NCBI GenBank assembly: GCA_029846755.1
Contig: JARWBI010000002.1
Span: forward strand, 1 to 64,000
From: Falsirhodobacter flavus
Lineage (GTDB): Bacteria > Pseudomonadota > Alphaproteobacteria > Rhodobacterales > Rhodobacteraceae
Direction: 5' to 3'
Length of the DNA: 64,000 nt
This document shows, in pieces, positions 47,255 through 56,395 of this stretch (positions are counted from its first letter, which is position 1; each line of letters starts with the position of its first letter). The position numbers and the translations under genes are program-made. The notes below the pieces were generated by a model. That model was not told the DNA's origin, did not search any database, and saw only the letters and a list, made by a program, of their open reading frames with translations.

Positions 47255-49435
47255 TCAGGCAGCTTCGGCCAGCGGAAGAACCACGCGGACGGTGGTTCCC
47301 CGCTCCGGCACGGTGTCCAGCGCGATGCTTCCATCCATCATCTCGACCAATCCGCGCACAATGGACATGCCAAGCCCGGTGCCCCCGAACCGCCTTGTGG
47401 TCGATCCGTCCGCCTGCTCGAACTCTTCGAATATGCGGGCCGCCTGTTCGCCTGTCATGCCGATGCCGGTATCGGCCACCTCGATCACCAGCGGGCCGCC
47501 CGGCGGGCAGGCGAAGGTGACGGAAACTTCCCCCTCCTCGGTGAATTTCACGGCGTTCGACACGAGGTTCTGCATGATCTGCATCACGCGCTGCGCATCG
47601 CCCAGCCGGGGACGGTCCGCCGCGCCCGAAGTGAAGACGTCGAAGCCCAGCCCCTTCGCTTCGGCCCGGTGGATGTGCAGTTCTTCGACCCGGGCGGCAA
47701 GGGCGTCGGGGCGGAAGGGTTCAATGTTCAAGGGCAGCTTGCCCGCCTCTATCTTGGACATGTCCAGAAGATCGTTCAGGATGTTCAGCAGCATTTCGCC
47801 CGAACGGCGGATCGTGTCCAGCTTGCGGCGGTGGTCGGGGTCGGAGACGCTGCGATCCAGAAGATCGGCCATGCCCAGCACGCCGTTCAGGGGGGTGCGG
47901 ATCTCATGGCTCATGTTGGCAAGGAACCGCGACTTGGCGCGGCTGGCCGCTTCGGCCCTTTCGACGGCGGCGCGCAGGTCTTCCTCGGCGGCATAGGTTT
48001 CGGTGATGTCGTCCAGCGACACCACGATCTTTGCTTCCATCCCCGGATTGTTCAGCGGCGCCACGTTGCAGGAGATGACACGCCGCGCGCCGTCCGGCCG
48101 CACGAAGGACGAACGATGCGCGCGGATCTTGCGCCCTTCGGCCAGGGCCTTGTTCAACTGGTCGATGGTGATGAAATCCCTGCCATCGTCGATATGCACC
48201 ACCTCCAGGATCGGATCGCTGTAGCTGAGCGCGCGAAGCTCCGGCAGGGTCGCCTGCATGATGCGTTCCGCCTCGCGGTTGGCAAAGACGACGCGCCCGC
48301 CTGCATCCATCGCGACGATTCCCGACATGGAGGTTTCCATCAGTGTCGAAAGATAGTCCCGTTCGGCCAGAAGTGCGGCGGTCAGATATCGCCGCTCGGT
48401 CACGTCGATCATCGACAGGACCCAGCCCATGCGGGCGCGCGAATGATCCAGCGGCTTTTCGATGGGCGTGATGCGCAGGTCGAAATGGCGCATGTCGACC
48501 TGCATCGCCCGCCCGTTGATCGCCCCCTTGCGCTGCATCACATCTGCGACGCAGGGGCCAAGGACGCGCACGGCGGTCACGTCGCCGCCCACCGGGGGCA
48601 GGTCGGCGAACATGCGCTGCGCCTCGGGGTTGGCCCCGGCAAGGCAGCCATGCACGTCGATCACCACGATCGGATCCGAGGTGTTGTAGAACAGAAGATC
48701 CTTGGCGATGGCGTTTATGTCCATCATCTGGTTGTTCAGGACCATCCACGCGATGATCATCAGGCTGGTGGCGAACAGGAACGGCGTCGGGTCCACGCCA
48801 TAGATGGTGAAGCCCCCCGCCAGATAGGCGACGTTTCCCGCCACCGGCAGCGCCGTGATCGACAGCATCGCCAGAAAGAAGGCCCGATACCGCCGATGCG
48901 CGCGCATGGCCCCGGCGACCGCGACCAGCACCCCCGCCCCGAGGAAGGCATAGCTGGAGGCGCAGGCGATATAGAACAGCACCCCATAGGAATAGATCGC
49001 CGAGATGCGCCCGTTCGCCAGCCCAAGCCGCGTGTCGGCGGTATAGAAGGCCTGATGCCAACCATTCGTCGACACCGCCACGGCGACCAGAAGCGGCGCG
49101 CCGATCAGCACCGCGCGGCGCCATCCCGGCTTGCGCGCCGGCTCGCCGAAGGCGTAATCGGCCAGAAACATCGCCCATGTCATCGGAACCAGCTGGATCG
49201 CGGGCCACGAAGCCTTGGCCCAGAACATCTTGCAATCGAGCATGACCGACATCAGCTCCATCGCCGATGTGCCCAGCCAGAAGATGGAGGTGACCATCCC
49301 GATGACGAAGTATTCCTTGCCGAAGAAATAGGGCTGGCTGCGGACCACGCGGACCAGCGCAAGCTGCCCCATCATGATCGCCAGCGTCAGCACCACCGGC
49401 GCATCGGGGGGCGAAAGCGTCAGGCAGGCCATCAT
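47255..49435 (-). CDS. 7TM-PAS-PAS sensor histidine kinase
   Basis: This 726-residue membrane kinase starts with seven hydrophobic segments (about 10-235) of the histidine-kinase 7TM type. Two PAS domains follow (about 250-350, FYNTSDPIVVIDVHGCL; about 362-480, METSMSGIVAMDAGGRVVF), then a HisKA box with H510 (NMSHEIRTPLNG) and an ATPase domain with NLVSNAVKFTEEG, DTGIGM and FGGTGLGMSI. It is orthodox at its C-terminus; the receiver expected of such kinases is in the preceding gene, joined by an ATGA overlap. The signal is unknown. Confidence 0.9.
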   Translation of the reverse strand: MMACLTLSPPDAPVVLTLAIMMGQLALVRVVRSQPYFFGKEYFVIGMVTSIFWLGTSAMELMSVMLDCKMFWAKASWPAIQLVPMTWAMFLADYAFGEPARKPGWRRAVLIGAPLLVAVAVSTNGWHQAFYTADTRLGLANGRISAIYSYGVLFYIACASSYAFLGAGVLVAVAGAMRAHRRYRAFFLAMLSITALPVAGNVAYLAGGFTIYGVDPTPFLFATSLMIIAWMVLNNQMMDINAIAKDLLFYNTSDPIVVIDVHGCLAGANPEAQRMFADLPPVGGDVTAVRVLGPCVADVMQRKGAINGRAMQVDMRHFDLRITPIEKPLDHSRARMGWVLSMIDVTERRYLTAALLAERDYLSTLMETSMSGIVAMDAGGRVVFANREAERIMQATLPELRALSYSDPILEVVHIDDGRDFITIDQLNKALAEGRKIRAHRSSFVRPDGARRVISCNVAPLNNPGMEAKIVVSLDDITETYAAEEDLRAAVERAEAASRAKSRFLANMSHEIRTPLNGVLGMADLLDRSVSDPDHRRKLDTIRRSGEMLLNILNDLLDMSKIEAGKLPLNIEPFRPDALAARVEELHIHRAEAKGLGFDVFTSGAADRPRLGDAQRVMQIMQNLVSNAVKFTEEGEVSVTFACPPGGPLVIEVADTGIGMTGEQAARIFEEFEQADGSTTRRFGGTGLGMSIVRGLVEMMDGSIALDTVPERGTTVRVVLPLAEAA

Positions 49436-50148
49436 CCCAGAAGACCGCGCACGCGCAGGATCAGATCCTCGTGACGCAGGGGCTTGGCAAGATGCCCGTC
49501 GAAGCCGCCCGCCAGATATTCCTCGATCTGATGCGCCATCGCGTTGGCGGTGACAGCCAGCGCCGGCGTCCGGCACCCCGAGGCGCGGATCGCCTCCAGC
49601 GCCTCGCCGCCCTCCATCCCGGGCATGGCGATATCCAGAAGCAGCAGATCATATTCCCGCTCCAACGCCATCGTGACGGCGGAACGGCCGCTGTCGGCCG
49701 CGTCCACCTGCGCGCCTGCGCCTGTCAGCATCTCGGTCAGGATGAGCCGATTCGTGGCACTGTCATCCGCCACGAGAAAGCGGCGTCCCCGAAGCCGCAG
49801 GTCGGGCGGCAGCGCCTCGTGCGGGACCTCGTCCGCCATCGGTTCGGCAAAGGGCAGGATCAGACGCAGCACTGTCCCCTTCCGCTCTGCCGTGCCGCCA
49901 AGCGCAGCGATCTCGGGCGGGGCGTCGATATCGGTCTGCACCTCGGCCACCAGCGGTTGGCCCGTCCGCGCGGTCAGCTTGACCGGGCCCGCCGCCAGCA
50001 GAAGCGTCAGCAGCCGCGCGAAGGCCTGCGCGTCGCCGATCCGCGAAGCCTCGCAGCCGAGGCTGACGCGCAGCCGACCTTCGCCGCCCGCGACCTGTCG
50101 GGCGATGACAGCCGGGCTGAAGGGGCGCATGGGCAAAGCGTTCGGCAT
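49432..50148 (-). CDS. Receiver protein with a degenerate ATPase-like N-terminus
   Basis: The protein has 238 residues. The C-terminal half (about 120-238) is a receiver with D128/D129 (FLVADDSATNRLIL), acceptor D172 (LLLLDIAMPGMEGG), TANAM and K222 (HLAKPLR), the type usually fused to hybrid kinases. The first 105 residues (IGDAQAFARLLTLLLAAGPV ... VLRLILPFAEP) resemble the N-box and last strand of a HATPase domain but lack the G boxes. It is translated just before the 7TM kinase with a 4-bp overlap, so it probably works with it. Confidence 0.82.
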   Translation of the reverse strand: MPNALPMRPFSPAVIARQVAGGEGRLRVSLGCEASRIGDAQAFARLLTLLLAAGPVKLTARTGQPLVAEVQTDIDAPPEIAALGGTAERKGTVLRLILPFAEPMADEVPHEALPPDLRLRGRRFLVADDSATNRLILTEMLTGAGAQVDAADSGRSAVTMALEREYDLLLLDIAMPGMEGGEALEAIRASGCRTPALAVTANAMAHQIEEYLAGGFDGHLAKPLRHEDLILRVRGLLG

Positions 50149-50214
50149 CGGGCGGATTCTTCCTGGGCTGCATCATGGTGCAGCCCATCTCTTACCGCGC
50201 TGTAAACCCGCCGC

Positions 50215-50253
50215 CAATAAAAACGCCGCCCGGCCCGACCCGGACGGCGTTTC
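50215..50253 (-). terminator. Rho-independent terminator after the OsmC gene
   Basis: On the minus strand AAACGCCG-TCCGGG...CCGGG-CGGCGTTTTTAT forms a long GC-rich stem followed by a T-run, about 17 bp after the OsmC stop codon. This fits an intrinsic terminator. Confidence 0.8.
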
Positions 50254-50269
50254 CCGTGGTGCCGGCGCC

Positions 50270-50698
50270 TCAGGCCAGCGTGGCGTCCAGCGTGATGTCC
50301 GCGTTCAGCAGCTTGGACACCGGGCAGCCGGCCTTCGCATCTGCCGCCAGCTTCTGGAATTCGGCGTCGTCGATGCCGGGGATGCTGGCCTTGAGCGTCA
50401 GCTTCACACGCGGGATGACGAAGCCGCCATCCGCCTGTTCCAGATCCACCGCCGAGGTCGCTTCAAGGCTGTCGGCGGTATAGCCCGCCTGACCGAGGAT
50501 GTTCGACAGCGCCATGCTGAAGCACCCGGCATGGGCCGCGCCGATCAGCTCCTCGGGGTTGGTGCCCTTGACGCCCTCGAACCGCATGGCAAAGCCATAG
50601 GGGTGGCCGTCGATCGCACCGCTTTCGGTGAAGATCTGACCCTTGCCGTCTTTCAGCCCGCCCGACCATTTGGCCGAGCCCTTGCGCGTGATTGCCAT
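50270..50698 (-). CDS. OsmC-family peroxiredoxin
   Basis: This 142-residue protein of the OsmC type is a thiol peroxidase that reduces organic hydroperoxides. The two redox cysteines are visible in AAHAGCFSMALS and AKAGCPVSKLL, with NPEELIGAAHAGC as family signature. The domain start RKGSAKWSGGLKDGKG is typical. It has its own terminator downstream, and the region upstream to the NDH-2 gene is short, so it is probably a monocistronic stress gene. Confidence 0.92.
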   Translation of the reverse strand: MAITRKGSAKWSGGLKDGKGQIFTESGAIDGHPYGFAMRFEGVKGTNPEELIGAAHAGCFSMALSNILGQAGYTADSLEATSAVDLEQADGGFVIPRVKLTLKASIPGIDDAEFQKLAADAKAGCPVSKLLNADITLDATLA

Positions 50699-50752
50699 GG
50701 ATGCCTCCGTTTGCAGCTTCGCGACAGGCAGCTAGCTTCCATGGCAAGGCTT

Positions 50753-52009
50753 TCAAGCGCGCGGGTCACCCCCGGTTCTGGTGATGATCCGCGCGGCGTG
50801 CCGGCCCGACATCAGCGTCCAAAGCCAGTTCCAGGCGACCACGATCCGGCTTTGCGTGTCGATCAGGAAGAAGATGTGCGCGATGCCCCAAACCCACCAT
50901 GCGAGCCAGCCCTTCATCTTCACCCGGCCCATCTTCACCACGGCGGCAAAACGCCCGATGGTCGCCAGATCGCCCTGATGGCGATAGGTGAAGGGCGCGG
51001 GATCTGGCTTGCCCACCACGCGGGCATAGATGGTCTTCGCCACATGGCTGCCCATCTGCTTGGCGGCGGGGGCGATGCCGGGCACGGTCTTGCCGTCCGT
51101 CCATTCCACCGCCACCGTATCGCCCACAGCAAAGATGTCGTCATACCCCGGCACCAGCAGATCGCGCCCCAGCTTGATGCGGCCCGCGCGGTCGGCCTCG
51201 ACCCCCAGCCATTTCGCCGCCGGGGATGCCGCGACGCCCGCCGCCCAGACCACGGTGCCACAGGGGATTTCCTCGTCCCCGACCTTCACGAAGCCCGCGC
51301 CGATGTCCGACACGTTCCGGCCCAGCATCACCTCGACCCCGCGCCGTTCCAGCGCGCCGCGCGTGTATTCCGACAGATCCTCGGGGAAGGCACCAAGAAC
51401 GCGCTTCGCCCCCTCGATCAGCAGGACGCGGGCCTTGCGCGTGTCGATGTTGCGAAAGTCGCGCCAGATCGTGCGTTTGGTCAGATCGGCGATGATGCCC
51501 GAAAGCTCCACCCCCGTCGGGCCGCCGCCGATCACGGCAAAGGTCAGAAGCTGCGCGCGCCTGGCCTCGTCGGTCTCCTTCTCGGCCAGTTCCAGCGAGG
51601 TCAGGATCTTGCGGCGCAGCGCGATGGCATCGTCCACCGTCTTCAGCCCCGGCGCGAAACCCGCCCATTGGTCATTGCCGAAATAGGAATGCTGCGCCCC
51701 CGTCGCGAGGATCAGGTAATCGTAGCCGATCCGCTGACCGTCTTCGACAAGGACCTCGCGCGCCGCCGTATCGACGCCCTCGACCTTGGCCATCATCACC
51801 GTCACATCCTCGCGCCCGCGCAGCATCAGGCGCAGAGGCCAGGCCACCTCGGCGCTGGACAGGATGGTGGAGGCGACCTGATACAGCAGCGGCTGGAACA
51901 GGTGGTGGTTGCGCTGGTCGATCAGGGTGATCCGCACCCCCGCGCCCTTCAGGTCGGAAACGGCCTGATATCCGCCAAATCCACCACCAACGACAACGAC
52001 ATGTTTCAT
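50753..52009 (-). CDS. ndh: Type II NADH dehydrogenase (NDH-2)
   Basis: This 418-residue, non-proton-pumping NADH:quinone oxidoreductase has the FAD motif VVVVGGGFGGYQA at the N-terminus, NAD motif VIGGGPTGVELSG, and the second FAD motif YDDIFAVGDTVAV. LFQPLLYQVASTIL is a quinone-oxidoreductase signature. A C-terminal amphipathic/hydrophobic part (GWLAWWVWGIAHIFFLID) anchors it to the inner face of the membrane. I chose the ATG at 52009, the start of the Rossmann strand. Confidence 0.9.
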   Translation of the reverse strand: MKHVVVVGGGFGGYQAVSDLKGAGVRITLIDQRNHHLFQPLLYQVASTILSSAEVAWPLRLMLRGREDVTVMMAKVEGVDTAAREVLVEDGQRIGYDYLILATGAQHSYFGNDQWAGFAPGLKTVDDAIALRRKILTSLELAEKETDEARRAQLLTFAVIGGGPTGVELSGIIADLTKRTIWRDFRNIDTRKARVLLIEGAKRVLGAFPEDLSEYTRGALERRGVEVMLGRNVSDIGAGFVKVGDEEIPCGTVVWAAGVAASPAAKWLGVEADRAGRIKLGRDLLVPGYDDIFAVGDTVAVEWTDGKTVPGIAPAAKQMGSHVAKTIYARVVGKPDPAPFTYRHQGDLATIGRFAAVVKMGRVKMKGWLAWWVWGIAHIFFLIDTQSRIVVAWNWLWTLMSGRHAARIITRTGGDPRA

Positions 52010-52080
52010 TGCGACATTCCCCGCGCTTCGTGGGGGAACGCATCCACCATCCGAACGGGCATTGCCAGCGACAATTTGTC

Positions 52081-53016
52081 CTAGTGCCAGTCGAAGAAAT
52101 CCGCAGGCGCGCGGGCACGAAGCTCGGCGGCAAGGTCCGTGCCCATCGCGGCGCCATCGGCCACGGGGCCGCGCCGTTCTGCGGCGATCACCTCGGTCCC
52201 GTCTGGGCGCAGGATTTCCCCGCGCAACCACAGGCCGTCCTCCAGCAGCGCCAGCCCAGCGATGGGGGTCTGACAGGAGCCGTCCAAGGCGGCAAGGAAA
52301 GCCCGCTCTGCGACCAGACGATGGCCGGTGGGAACGTCATGGATCGCGGCCAGCAACGCCGCTGCATGATCGTCACCGCTGCGCCGCTCGATGCCGATGG
52401 CGCCCTGGGCGACGGCGGGCATCATGTCCTCGGCGGGTATGGCGCTTTGGCCGACCTGCATCGACAGCCGATTCAGACCCGCCATCGCAAGAAAGGTCGC
52501 CTGCGCGACGCCGTCTTCCAGCTTCTTCATCCGGGTCTGCAGGTTGCCCCGGAATTCGACCACCGACAGGTCGGGGCGGCGGTGCAACAGCTGTGCGCGG
52601 CGGCGCAAGCTGGACGTGCCGACCACCGCACCCTGCGGCAGATCCGCGATCCCGCCATGGGTCAGTGCGACGAAGGCGTCGCGCACATCCTCGCGCGGTA
52701 GATAGGTGTCCAGCAGCAGCCCGTCCGGCTGGGCCACGGGCATGTCCTTCATGGAATGGACGGCGATGTCGATGCCGCCTTCCAGCAGCGCCTCCTCGAT
52801 CTCCTTGGTGAACAGGCCCTTGCCGCCCGCCTCGCGCAGGGCGCGGTCCTGGATGCGGTCGCCCGAGGTTTTGATCGCGACGATCTCGAACGCCGCATCC
52901 GGCAGGCCATGCGCGGCGGCAAGGCGGCGCCGCGTCTCATGCGCCTGGGCCAGCGCAAGGGGCGATCCGCGTGTGCCGATCTTGAGGGGGCGATCAGGGG
53001 TGGGCATCTGTTCCAT
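52081..53016 (-). CDS. hemC: Porphobilinogen deaminase (hydroxymethylbilane synthase)
   Basis: HemC polymerises four porphobilinogens to hydroxymethylbilane in heme and (bacterio)chlorophyll synthesis. It has 311 residues: KIGTRGSPLALAQAHE, KTSGDRIQD, KGLFTKEIEEALL, VGTSSLRRRAQLLHRRPDL and the dipyrromethane-cofactor Cys in ALDGSCQTPIAG. Two starts are possible, 53016 (AGGTGGGG upstream) and 53007; I chose the first. It is divergent from hemE with a 73-bp shared promoter region. Confidence 0.95.
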   Translation of the reverse strand: MEQMPTPDRPLKIGTRGSPLALAQAHETRRRLAAAHGLPDAAFEIVAIKTSGDRIQDRALREAGGKGLFTKEIEEALLEGGIDIAVHSMKDMPVAQPDGLLLDTYLPREDVRDAFVALTHGGIADLPQGAVVGTSSLRRRAQLLHRRPDLSVVEFRGNLQTRMKKLEDGVAQATFLAMAGLNRLSMQVGQSAIPAEDMMPAVAQGAIGIERRSGDDHAAALLAAIHDVPTGHRLVAERAFLAALDGSCQTPIAGLALLEDGLWLRGEILRPDGTEVIAAERRGPVADGAAMGTDLAAELRARAPADFFDWH

Positions 53017-53089
53017 GCGCCCCACCTAGCCCGGAACGCGCCTTGACAGCAAGGGACGGGCTGGCCACACGGGGCGAAAGGAGAACCAC

Positions 53090-54109
53090 ATGAGCGACAA
53101 GACCATCCTGCGCGCCCTGCGGGGCGAGGTGCTTCCCACGCCCCCGGTATGGATGATGCGGCAGGCGGGGCGGTATCTGCCCGAATACCGCGCAACGCGA
53201 GCGAAGGCGGGGGATTTCCTGTCGCTGTGCTATAACCCCGAACTTGCCGCCGAGGTGACGCTGCAACCGATCCGCCGTTACGGCTTCGATGCGGCGATCC
53301 TGTTCGCCGACATCCTGCTGATCCCGCAGGCGCTTGGGCAGGAGTTGTGGTTCGCCACCGGCGAGGGTCCGCGCCTGACCCCGGTTGCGGGTGCAGAAGG
53401 CCTGCGGTCGGCGGATGCGGTCCATGACACGCTGGCCCCGGTCTATAAGACGATCCGCATCCTGCGGCGCGAGTTGCCGTCCCAAACGACGCTGATCGGG
53501 TTCGCGGGGGCGCCCTGGACGGTCGCGACCTATATGATCGCAGGGCGCGGCACGCCGGATCAGGGGCCGGCGCATCTGCTGAAGGATACCGACCGGGCAG
53601 CGTTCTCGGGCCTGATCGACCGCGTGACCGAAGCGACGGTGGAATACCTGTCGGCGCAGGTCGATGCGGGGGCCGAGGTCATCAAGCTGTTCGACAGCTG
53701 GGCCGGATCGCTGAAAGGCGCGGATTTCGACGATTTCGCGCGGGCCCCGGCGCGGACGATCATCGCGGAGTTGAAACGCCGCCATCCGGGCCTTCCGGTC
53801 ATTGCCTTCCCGCGCGAGGCGGGGGAGCGCTATGTCGGTTTCGCCAAGGCGGTCGGCGCGGATTGCCTTGCGGTGGATAACTCCGTTTCGCCAGAATGGG
53901 CGGCGCGGTTGCAGGCGGATGGCTGCGTGCAGGGGAACCTTGCGCCGCATCATCTGGTGAACCCGGAGCGGCTGGAAGAAGAGGCGGCGCGCGTTGTGGA
54001 AGCGTTCCGGGGCGGGCCGCACATCTTCAACCTTGGTCACGGGATCACGCCCGATGCGGACCCGGACAACGTAGCGCGGATGATCGAGGTGATCCGGCGG
54101 AGGCGCTGA
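53090..54109 (+). CDS. hemE: Uroporphyrinogen decarboxylase
   Basis: HemE decarboxylates uroporphyrinogen III to coproporphyrinogen III. It has 339 residues: [19 protein letters not shown], the catalytic region [27 protein letters not shown], and [14 protein letters not shown] at the end. A strong AAAGGAG lies 5 nt before the ATG at 53090. The divergent placement with hemC is common in Rhodobacteraceae. Confidence 0.96.
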   Translation: MSDKTILRALRGEVLPTPPVWMMRQAGRYLPEYRATRAKAGDFLSLCYNPELAAEVTLQPIRRYGFDAAILFADILLIPQALGQELWFATGEGPRLTPVAGAEGLRSADAVHDTLAPVYKTIRILRRELPSQTTLIGFAGAPWTVATYMIAGRGTPDQGPAHLLKDTDRAAFSGLIDRVTEATVEYLSAQVDAGAEVIKLFDSWAGSLKGADFDDFARAPARTIIAELKRRHPGLPVIAFPREAGERYVGFAKAVGADCLAVDNSVSPEWAARLQADGCVQGNLAPHHLVNPERLEEEAARVVEAFRGGPHIFNLGHGITPDADPDNVARMIEVIRRRR

Positions 54110-54149
54110 CGCGCCAAGCCTTTCGCCTCGCCTCCGCTGTCGCTGCGGC

Positions 54150-54956
54150 TCAGTGTGCGGGTATCTGCACCGGGTCCATCAGGCCCCTGCCGCCGTCCAG
54201 CGCGATGACCTGCCCGGTCATGAAGCCCGACGCAGCCGAAGCAAGATATTGCACCGTTTCCACCAGCTCCGACGCGTCGGCCACGCGGCCAAGGGGGGTA
54301 GCGGCTGTGATGCGATCACGGAAGTCGGGATGTTCGCGCAGGACGGAACGCAGGCTCGCGCTCAGCACCGACCCCATCGCGACCGAATTCACCCGGATGC
54401 CTTTCGGCGCAAGCGCGACCGCCAGCGACCGGGTCATCTGGTCCTGCGCGGCACAGGCGACGGAATAGCCCAGAAGCTCCGGCTGCGCCCGATGCGCAGC
54501 AATGGAGGAGATGTTGACGATCGACCCGATCGCCCCCTCGCGCCCCGCCTTGGCGGCCATCGCGATCATCCGTTTCGCCGTCAACTGGCTGACCCGAAGC
54601 GAGGCGAGCAGGTTCTGGTGCAGCATCGCCTCCACCTGATCCTCGTCGGGGTTCAGCGGATCGGACAGGGCGATCTGGCGGCTGGCATTCACGAGGATGT
54701 CGATCCGGTCGAAGGCATCCACGGTGGCCGAAAGCAGGTTCGTGACTGTCAGCTTCTCGCGCAGATCGCCGGTGAACATGCGTATCTGGCCTTCGGCGCG
54801 GGCGGCGTCGCCGATCTCGGCCTCCAGCTTGGCTTCGTCCATATCGACGAACATGACGTTCGCGCCCTTGCCGACCAGATGCTGGGCGATGGCGAGGCCG
54901 ATGCCGCAGGCGGCGCCGGTGACGATGGCGGTCTTGCCTTCGACGGAGAAGCTCAT
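54150..54956 (-). CDS. Short-chain dehydrogenase/reductase with altered active site
   Basis: This 268-residue Rossmann-fold SDR has the cofactor motif TGAACGIG (13-20), D62-64 region TGDL, and VNISSIAA with the active-site Ser near 150. The catalytic YxxxK is changed: Y164 is present (GYSVAC) but C168 stands where Lys should be, and the NNAG motif is VNAS. Dehydrogenase activity may therefore be lost or unusual. It is joined to the methyltransferase gene by a 4-bp overlap and is convergent with hemE. Confidence 0.88.
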   Translation of the reverse strand: MSFSVEGKTAIVTGAACGIGLAIAQHLVGKGANVMFVDMDEAKLEAEIGDAARAEGQIRMFTGDLREKLTVTNLLSATVDAFDRIDILVNASRQIALSDPLNPDEDQVEAMLHQNLLASLRVSQLTAKRMIAMAAKAGREGAIGSIVNISSIAAHRAQPELLGYSVACAAQDQMTRSLAVALAPKGIRVNSVAMGSVLSASLRSVLREHPDFRDRITAATPLGRVADASELVETVQYLASAASGFMTGQVIALDGGRGLMDPVQIPAH

Positions 54957-55921
54957 ATGCGGCGCTCCTTGATCGGGCTTGTGGCACGGATCACGCGGAA
55001 GGCGCTGTCTCCGGCGATCTCCTCGTGTTCCCGGAAGGTGGCGGCAAGCGTGTCGCGATAGGGCAGATGGCGGTTGGCGACCAGCCAGAGCGTGCCGTCG
55101 GGCGCCAGCATCCGGGCAGCGGCCTTGACGAATGCCATGCCCAGCGCGGGGTCGGCCTCTCGTGCCTTATGGAAGGGCGGGTTGCAGACGACATGGGCGG
55201 CAAGGCCCAGCGGCTTCCACGACAGCGCATCGGCCCAGTGGAAGGTGCAGGTGTCTGCTGGCAGGTTGACGCGGGCGCAGTCCAGCGCGGCGGCCTCGGC
55301 CTCGACCACGTCCACCGATTTCGCCCCGCGCTCCAATGCGGCGCGGGACAGATAGCCCCAGCCCGCGCCCAGATCGATCACGCGGCCCTTCAGCGTCGGT
55401 AAGGCACCCGCCAGCAGCACCGATCCGCGATCCGGCCCATCGGCGGAAAACACGCCCGGCATGGTGCGGAAGCCCTCCACCTCGGTCGGCCGGGCTGCCC
55501 AATCCGAAACGTCGGCAGCGAAGGTGAACAGCTTGCCATGCGCCTTGATGACCGGTTCGGACACCTCGCCCCGCCCGCGCAGTTCCTTCAGGATCGAATC
55601 GACGCCGTCGGTCTTCTGTCCATCCACGATGGCCAGCGGAGCCTTCGCCGCATCGGCCAGCAGCGCGCGAGCTTCGGCCTTGGACCGCGGCAGGCAGACC
55701 AGCACGGCGGCGTGACCCTCGCCCGCCTCGGTCGCGACGCGATAGCCACGGGCGGCGAAATGGTCGTGGTCAGGTTTGAACCCCTGGACCACCAGCAGCC
55801 GGTCCTTGGGCAGCGCCGAAAGGTCATCGCCGGCGCGCGGGCGCAGGACCGCGATCGTGCCGCTTTCGGGCAGCACCAATGCGCCGCTGTCCAGCGCGGC
55901 CTCCAGACGGGCGGAACGCAT
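54953..55921 (-). CDS. RsmC-like rRNA guanine-N2 methyltransferase
   Basis: The protein has 322 residues. The C-terminal half is a class I SAM methyltransferase (DLGAGWGYLSRAALERGA for SAM binding, HVVCNPPFHKAREADPALGM with the NPPF catalytic motif of base-amino methyltransferases, WLVANRHLPYRD). The N-terminal half is a diverged, inactive copy of the same fold, as in RsmC/RlmG. The likely substrate is a guanine in 16S or 23S rRNA; RsmC is favoured by the length. The start is ATG at 55921. Confidence 0.83.
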   Translation of the reverse strand: MRSARLEAALDSGALVLPESGTIAVLRPRAGDDLSALPKDRLLVVQGFKPDHDHFAARGYRVATEAGEGHAAVLVCLPRSKAEARALLADAAKAPLAIVDGQKTDGVDSILKELRGRGEVSEPVIKAHGKLFTFAADVSDWAARPTEVEGFRTMPGVFSADGPDRGSVLLAGALPTLKGRVIDLGAGWGYLSRAALERGAKSVDVVEAEAAALDCARVNLPADTCTFHWADALSWKPLGLAAHVVCNPPFHKAREADPALGMAFVKAAARMLAPDGTLWLVANRHLPYRDTLAATFREHEEIAGDSAFRVIRATSPIKERRI

Positions 55922-55924
55922 GTC

Positions 55925-56269
55925 TTACTCTTCTTTTTCCATGGTGCATTGAAGCGGATGCTGATGGCGGCGGGCGAAATCCATCACCTGCGCCACCTTC
56001 GTCTCCGCCACCTCGTGACTGAAGACGCCGACGACGGCCAGCCCCTTCTTGTGGACCGTCAGCATGATCTCGAACGACTGCGCGTGGGACAGGCCGAAGA
56101 ACCGCTCCAGCACATGGACCACGAATTCCATCGGGGTATAGTCGTCGTTCAGGAGCAGCACCTTGTAGAGCGGGGGGCGCTGCGTCTTCGCCTTGGTCTT
56201 GGTCATGATCGAGGAATCGTTGCCCGGTCCCTCGGGCGATCCGGTCATGGTATGGATGTGCGTCACCAT
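55925..56269 (-). CDS. clpS: ATP-dependent Clp protease adaptor ClpS
   Basis: ClpS delivers N-degron substrates to ClpAP. This 114-residue version has a flexible N-terminal arm followed by the ClpS core: [20 protein letters not shown] with the conserved NDD/PMEFV residues of the N-end pocket, [28 protein letters not shown] and the end [10 protein letters not shown]. Start candidates are 56269, 56248 and 56207, none with a strong ribosome site; I took the longest that keeps a typical alphaproteobacterial arm. It sits 3 bp before the methyltransferase gene on the same strand. Confidence 0.92.
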   Translation of the reverse strand: MVTHIHTMTGSPEGPGNDSSIMTKTKAKTQRPPLYKVLLLNDDYTPMEFVVHVLERFFGLSHAQSFEIMLTVHKKGLAVVGVFSHEVAETKVAQVMDFARRHQHPLQCTMEKEE

Positions 56270-56395
56270 AGGGGGAGGCCTTCGTCGGGGTATCAGGGGC
56301 AAGGCCTGCAATATAACGCAAAACGCGCCCGCGAAAAGGGGCACCCTTGCCAAGCCGCCCCCTCCACGCCACCTTCGCCGCCAAGAGGTGATCCC

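Noticed and set aside
44999-49474. 1491-codon open frame on the plus strand
   Set aside because: It is antisense to the 7TM kinase and DUF2126 genes, which have clear domains and catalytic residues. High GC at third positions keeps antisense frames open, and the frame has no domain-like sequence.
54098-54140. GGAGGCG/CGCCTCC inverted repeat between hemE and the SDR gene
   Set aside because: The 7-bp arms are too far apart for a good terminator and there is no T-run, so I did not list it as a feature.
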